Positions 5,422 through 7,406 of a stretch of DNA of 7,406 nucleotides are shown in pieces. Source of the DNA: Bacillota bacterium (GTDB lineage Bacteria > Bacillota > Clostridia > Lachnospirales > Lachnospiraceae); assembly GCA_023421075.1 (NCBI GenBank), contig JAEZUM010000083.1:1-7406 (forward strand), in the 5' to 3' direction. The notes beneath the pieces were generated by a model. That model saw only the letters and a program-made list of their open reading frames with translations. It was not told the DNA's origin and made no database searches. Both the position numbers and the translations under genes were made by a program. Positions within the stretch are counted from its first letter, which is position 1, and every line of letters begins with the position of its first letter.

Positions 5422-6186
5422 ATGAAACGAATTAAACTTGTAGTAGCATATGATGGTACCGGGTACTGCGGATGGCAGCTTCAGCCCGGTCAACCTACTA
5501 TAGAAGCAAAGTTAAATAAGGCTCTTTCGGAGCTGCTAAAGGAAGATATAACGGTCATTGGTGCCAGCAGAACCGATTCCGGAGTTCATGCCCTAGGCAA
5601 TATAGCGGTATTTGATACCAACAGTGCAATACCGGCTGAGAAGATATGTCTTGCTCTTAATGTACGATTGCCGGAGGATATTCGTGTGCAAAGCTCGGAG
5701 GAGGTAGATCCGGAGTGGCATCCCAGAAGGAGAGTCAGCCGTAAGACCTATGAGTATCGCATTATGAATCGTAAAATAGCAATTCCCACACAGCGCTTGT
5801 ACTCTACCTTTATTTATTATGACCTTGATGCCACAAGAATGCAGGAAGCGGCTGCTTATCTTGTGGGAGAGCATGATTTTAAGAGCTTTTGTTCCGTGAA
5901 GACGCAAGTTGCCGATACGGTAAGAACAATTTATCAACTAAATGTCAGTAAGAATGGGGATATCATAACAATTTCCGTGACAGGCAGTGGATTTCTTTAT
6001 AATATGGTACGGATTATTGCAGGGACCTTAATTGAGGTTGGGAGAGGAGCTTATCCTCCCGAACGGATCAAGGAGATGCTGGAAGGCTGTAATCGAGGTT
6101 TATCGGGACCAACCGCTTTGGCGGAAGGATTGACCTTGATTAAGATAGAATATGAAGCAGAAAATGGAAAGAGGACGGAGTATTAG
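5422..6186 (+). CDS. truA: tRNA pseudouridine(38-40) synthase
   Basis: Converts uridines 38-40 in the tRNA anticodon arm to pseudouridine, in the cytoplasm. The 254-residue length is normal. The N-terminal RIKLVVAYDGTGYCGWQ (3-19) is the family opening. The catalytic aspartate is D52 in SRTDSGVHA (49-57). The conserved Tyr of the RKTYEYRI region is Y110, and the C-terminal GSGFLYNMVR (188-197) completes the active site. The start is ATG 5422; only a weak TGAGTGAG precedes it, so translational coupling to ecfT (17 nt upstream) is likely. truA after ecfT is the standard Firmicutes order. The next gene starts 2 nt after its stop. Confidence 0.95.
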   Translation: MKRIKLVVAYDGTGYCGWQLQPGQPTIEAKLNKALSELLKEDITVIGASRTDSGVHALGNIAVFDTNSAIPAEKICLALNVRLPEDIRVQSSEEVDPEWHPRRRVSRKTYEYRIMNRKIAIPTQRLYSTFIYYDLDATRMQEAAAYLVGEHDFKSFCSVKTQVADTVRTIYQLNVSKNGDIITISVTGSGFLYNMVRIIAGTLIEVGRGAYPPERIKEMLEGCNRGLSGPTALAEGLTLIKIEYEAENGKRTEY

Positions 6187-6188
6187 GT

Positions 6189-6878
6189 ATGTTTGATTTT
6201 TCTACCGATTTAATGACAATCAATGATACATCGATTCTTCTACGTTTACTATTAGCTGTTCTGTGTGGCGGAATAATAGGTTTTGAACGAGGAAGAGCCG
6301 GACGACCGGCAGGTCTTAGAACTCATATTCTGGTCTGCTTAGGTTCAACTCTGGCGATAATGACGAACCAGTATGTATTTGAAACCTACGGAATTAGTGA
6401 TCCTACCAGACTTGGTGCTCAAGTAATCTCCGGAATCGGTTTCCTTGGTGCGGGTACAATTATCGTTACCGGCAGACATCAGGTAAAGGGTCTGACAACG
6501 GCAGCTGGCTTATGGGCAACGGCATGTATGGGTCTGGCAATTGGTATTGGTTTTTATAAGGCAGCGATTATCGGATGTCTGTTGATTTCATTCTCAACCG
6601 TCGTGCTACACCGTGTGGACAATTTTATGTTGTCAAAATCCAAGGTATTGGATGTATATATCGAGTTTGATCGATCTGCATCGATTACCTCTGTATTGGA
6701 TACGATTAAGCTTGGTAATGTACATATCGATTCGATTGAGATGGTAAAGCCCTCCTATGATGCGAATGCTTCCGTAGCTGCTATTATGACACTTCGTTTG
6801 AAGGAAAAGAGAGTTCGTCTGGATGTAGTGGCTAAGATATGTGCAATTGAAGGTGTCAGTTTTGCAGAAGAAATATAG
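6189..6878 (+). CDS. MgtC/SapB-family membrane protein
   Basis: Inner-membrane protein of the MgtC/SapB family. In Salmonella MgtC acts under Mg2+ limitation and restrains the F-type ATP synthase; the role in Firmicutes is unsettled, so no function is assigned. The 229-residue product has the family core: GGIIGFERGRAGRPAGLRTH (27-46), ISGIGFLGAG (80-89) and GLTTAAGLWATACMGLAIG (101-119). Hydrophobic helices lie at about 15-33, 46-62, 77-95, 105-124 and 126-142. A soluble C-terminal domain (about 153-229), possibly ACT-like, follows. The start is ATG 6189, 2 nt after truA, with GGAG (6177-6180) inside the truA end, so coupling to truA is likely. Its place between truA and rplM is not part of the widely conserved order and suggests later insertion or a lineage-specific link. 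Confidence 0.92.
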   Translation: MFDFSTDLMTINDTSILLRLLLAVLCGGIIGFERGRAGRPAGLRTHILVCLGSTLAIMTNQYVFETYGISDPTRLGAQVISGIGFLGAGTIIVTGRHQVKGLTTAAGLWATACMGLAIGIGFYKAAIIGCLLISFSTVVLHRVDNFMLSKSKVLDVYIEFDRSASITSVLDTIKLGNVHIDSIEMVKPSYDANASVAAIMTLRLKEKRVRLDVVAKICAIEGVSFAEEI

Positions 6879-6960
6879 GTTTCGGTACTACGATGAGCTA
6901 TAATAAAATCATAATATCAATACCATATAATCTGTCGGTAACATCCATTTTATATGAGGA
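6879..6960 (+). other. mgtC-rplM intergenic segment with weak hairpin
   Basis: CATATAA (6924-6930) pairs perfectly with TTATATG (6950-6956) across a 19-nt loop. It is AT-only apart from the closing C-G and lacks a T-run, so it is a poor terminator candidate for the ecf-truA-mgtC unit. No other termination signal is visible. Read-through into rplM is therefore possible. Confidence 0.35.
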
Positions 6961-6966
6961 AAATGC

Positions 6967-6995
6967 TTGACACACCTGGTAACATGTAATATAAT
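6967..6995 (+). promoter_or_regulatory. Consensus sigma-A promoter of rplM
   Basis: TTGACA (6967-6972) and TATAAT (6990-6995) match the housekeeping consensus at all 12 positions with an ideal 17-nt spacer. Transcription would begin near 7002, giving a leader of about 155 nt before rplM. This makes rplM (and presumably rpsI) the start of its own transcription unit. Confidence 0.9.
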
Positions 6996-7001
6996 AATGA
7001 A

Positions 7002-7158
7002 TCGTGACGTGAGAATACTTGAACCAAAGCCCCGGTAACGGTATTTAAGATCGTGAAAATTAGAAAATGACTAGCAATCAGTGTTTTATCAGGACATTGA
7101 CCGTCATTAAAAAAGTAGAATAAAATTCGAGAACACATTTTCATAAGGAGGTATACCG
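7002..7158 (+). promoter_or_regulatory. rplM 5' leader, candidate L13 autoregulatory RNA
   Basis: The leader is long for a ribosomal gene. AATAC (7014-7018) can pair with GTATT (7041-7045), enclosing CCG-GTAA-CGG (7032-7041; the two stems share 7041, so they compete there). AATGAC (7066-7071) pairs with GTCATT (7103-7108), with inner CAAT (7075-7078) and ATTG (7096-7099). The ribosome binding site is TAAGGAGG (7144-7151), 7 nt before the start. L13 leader RNAs that bind their own product are known in Firmicutes; I cannot confirm that this one matches that family. Confidence 0.4.
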
Positions 7159-7406
7159 ATGAAAAGTTTTATGGCTAGTCCGGCAACAATTGAAAGAAAA
7201 TGGTACGTAGTTGATGCTACAGGACATACATTAGGTCGTCTCTCTTCAGAGATCGCAGCAGTTTTAAGAGGCAAGAATAAGCCTACTTTCACACCTCATA
7301 TTGACACAGGTGATTATGTAATAGTTGTGAACGCAGATAAGATTAAGGTTACTGGCAAGAAGATGGGCCAGAAGATTTACTACAATCACTCCGATTATCC
7401 GGGTGG
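7159..7406 (+). CDS. rplM: 50S ribosomal protein L13 (5' part, runs off the window)
   Basis: Large-subunit protein L13, an early assembly protein of the 50S. The first 82 codons are present of a usual length of about 142-150 residues. The reading MKSFMASPATIERKWYVVDA, then GHTLGRLSSEIAAVLRGK, TPHIDTGDYVIVVNA and YYNHSDYPGG, matches the family closely. The start is ATG 7159, 7 nt after TAAGGAGG. The in-frame ATG at 7171 (residue 5) lacks its own ribosome binding site. The window ends inside the codon after PGG, and rpsI would be expected downstream. Truncation is due only to the window edge. Confidence 0.96.
   Translation, partial: MKSFMASPATIERKWYVVDATGHTLGRLSSEIAAVLRGKNKPTFTPHIDTGDYVIVVNADKIKVTGKKMGQKIYYNHSDYPG

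Noticed and set aside
7066..7118. AATGAC/GTCATT hairpin before rplM as a terminator
   Set aside because: On the plus strand it is followed by a run of A, not T. It is better viewed as leader structure; on the minus strand there is no gene to terminate.

Overview
The window looks like a chromosomal segment from a low-to-moderate GC Gram-positive anaerobe, most likely a clostridial relative of the Lachnospiraceae. The gene order rpoA-rplQ-ecfA1-ecfA2-ecfT-truA-(mgtC-like)-rplM is the distal end of the Firmicutes S10/spc/alpha ribosomal supercluster. Strong GGAGG-type ribosome binding sites, two GTG starts and an L17 with a long Lys-rich insertion fit that assignment. The lineage call is inferred from protein sequence resemblance; no search was run.

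Layout. (1) 1-1712: rpoA and rplQ, separated by 118 nt that hold two hairpins, and closed by an intrinsic terminator. (2) 1678-2742: about 1.1 kb without an intact gene. This region holds a roughly 370-bp near-full-length imperfect palindrome (1678-2048) whose left end is the rplQ terminator. It is followed by an AT-rich spacer, then by the 3' remnant of a GNAT acetyltransferase gene on the minus strand, then by the leader of the ecf genes. (3) 2743-6878: a compact co-directional block, ecfA1-ecfA2-ecfT-truA-mgtC-like. (4) 6879-7406: a consensus sigma-A promoter, a leader of about 155 nt, and the start of rplM, which runs off the window.

How the genes work together. RpoA and L17 belong to the transcription and translation core. 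EcfA1, EcfA2 and EcfT form the shared energising module of an energy-coupling-factor (ECF) vitamin/micronutrient importer; the substrate-binding S subunits must be encoded elsewhere. TruA modifies the tRNA anticodon arm. The MgtC/SapB-family membrane protein is the unusual member of this otherwise conserved order. L13 starts the next ribosomal unit (rplM-rpsI), which appears to have its own promoter.

The strongest candidate for something undescribed is the 370-bp palindrome. It has no ORF, its arms are about 182 bp, and each end is itself a small hairpin built from the same GAAGACG/CGTCTTC words. It could be a MITE-like mobile repeat, a fold-back duplication of the terminator region, or the template of a giant hairpin RNA. 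The sequence alone does not decide between these.
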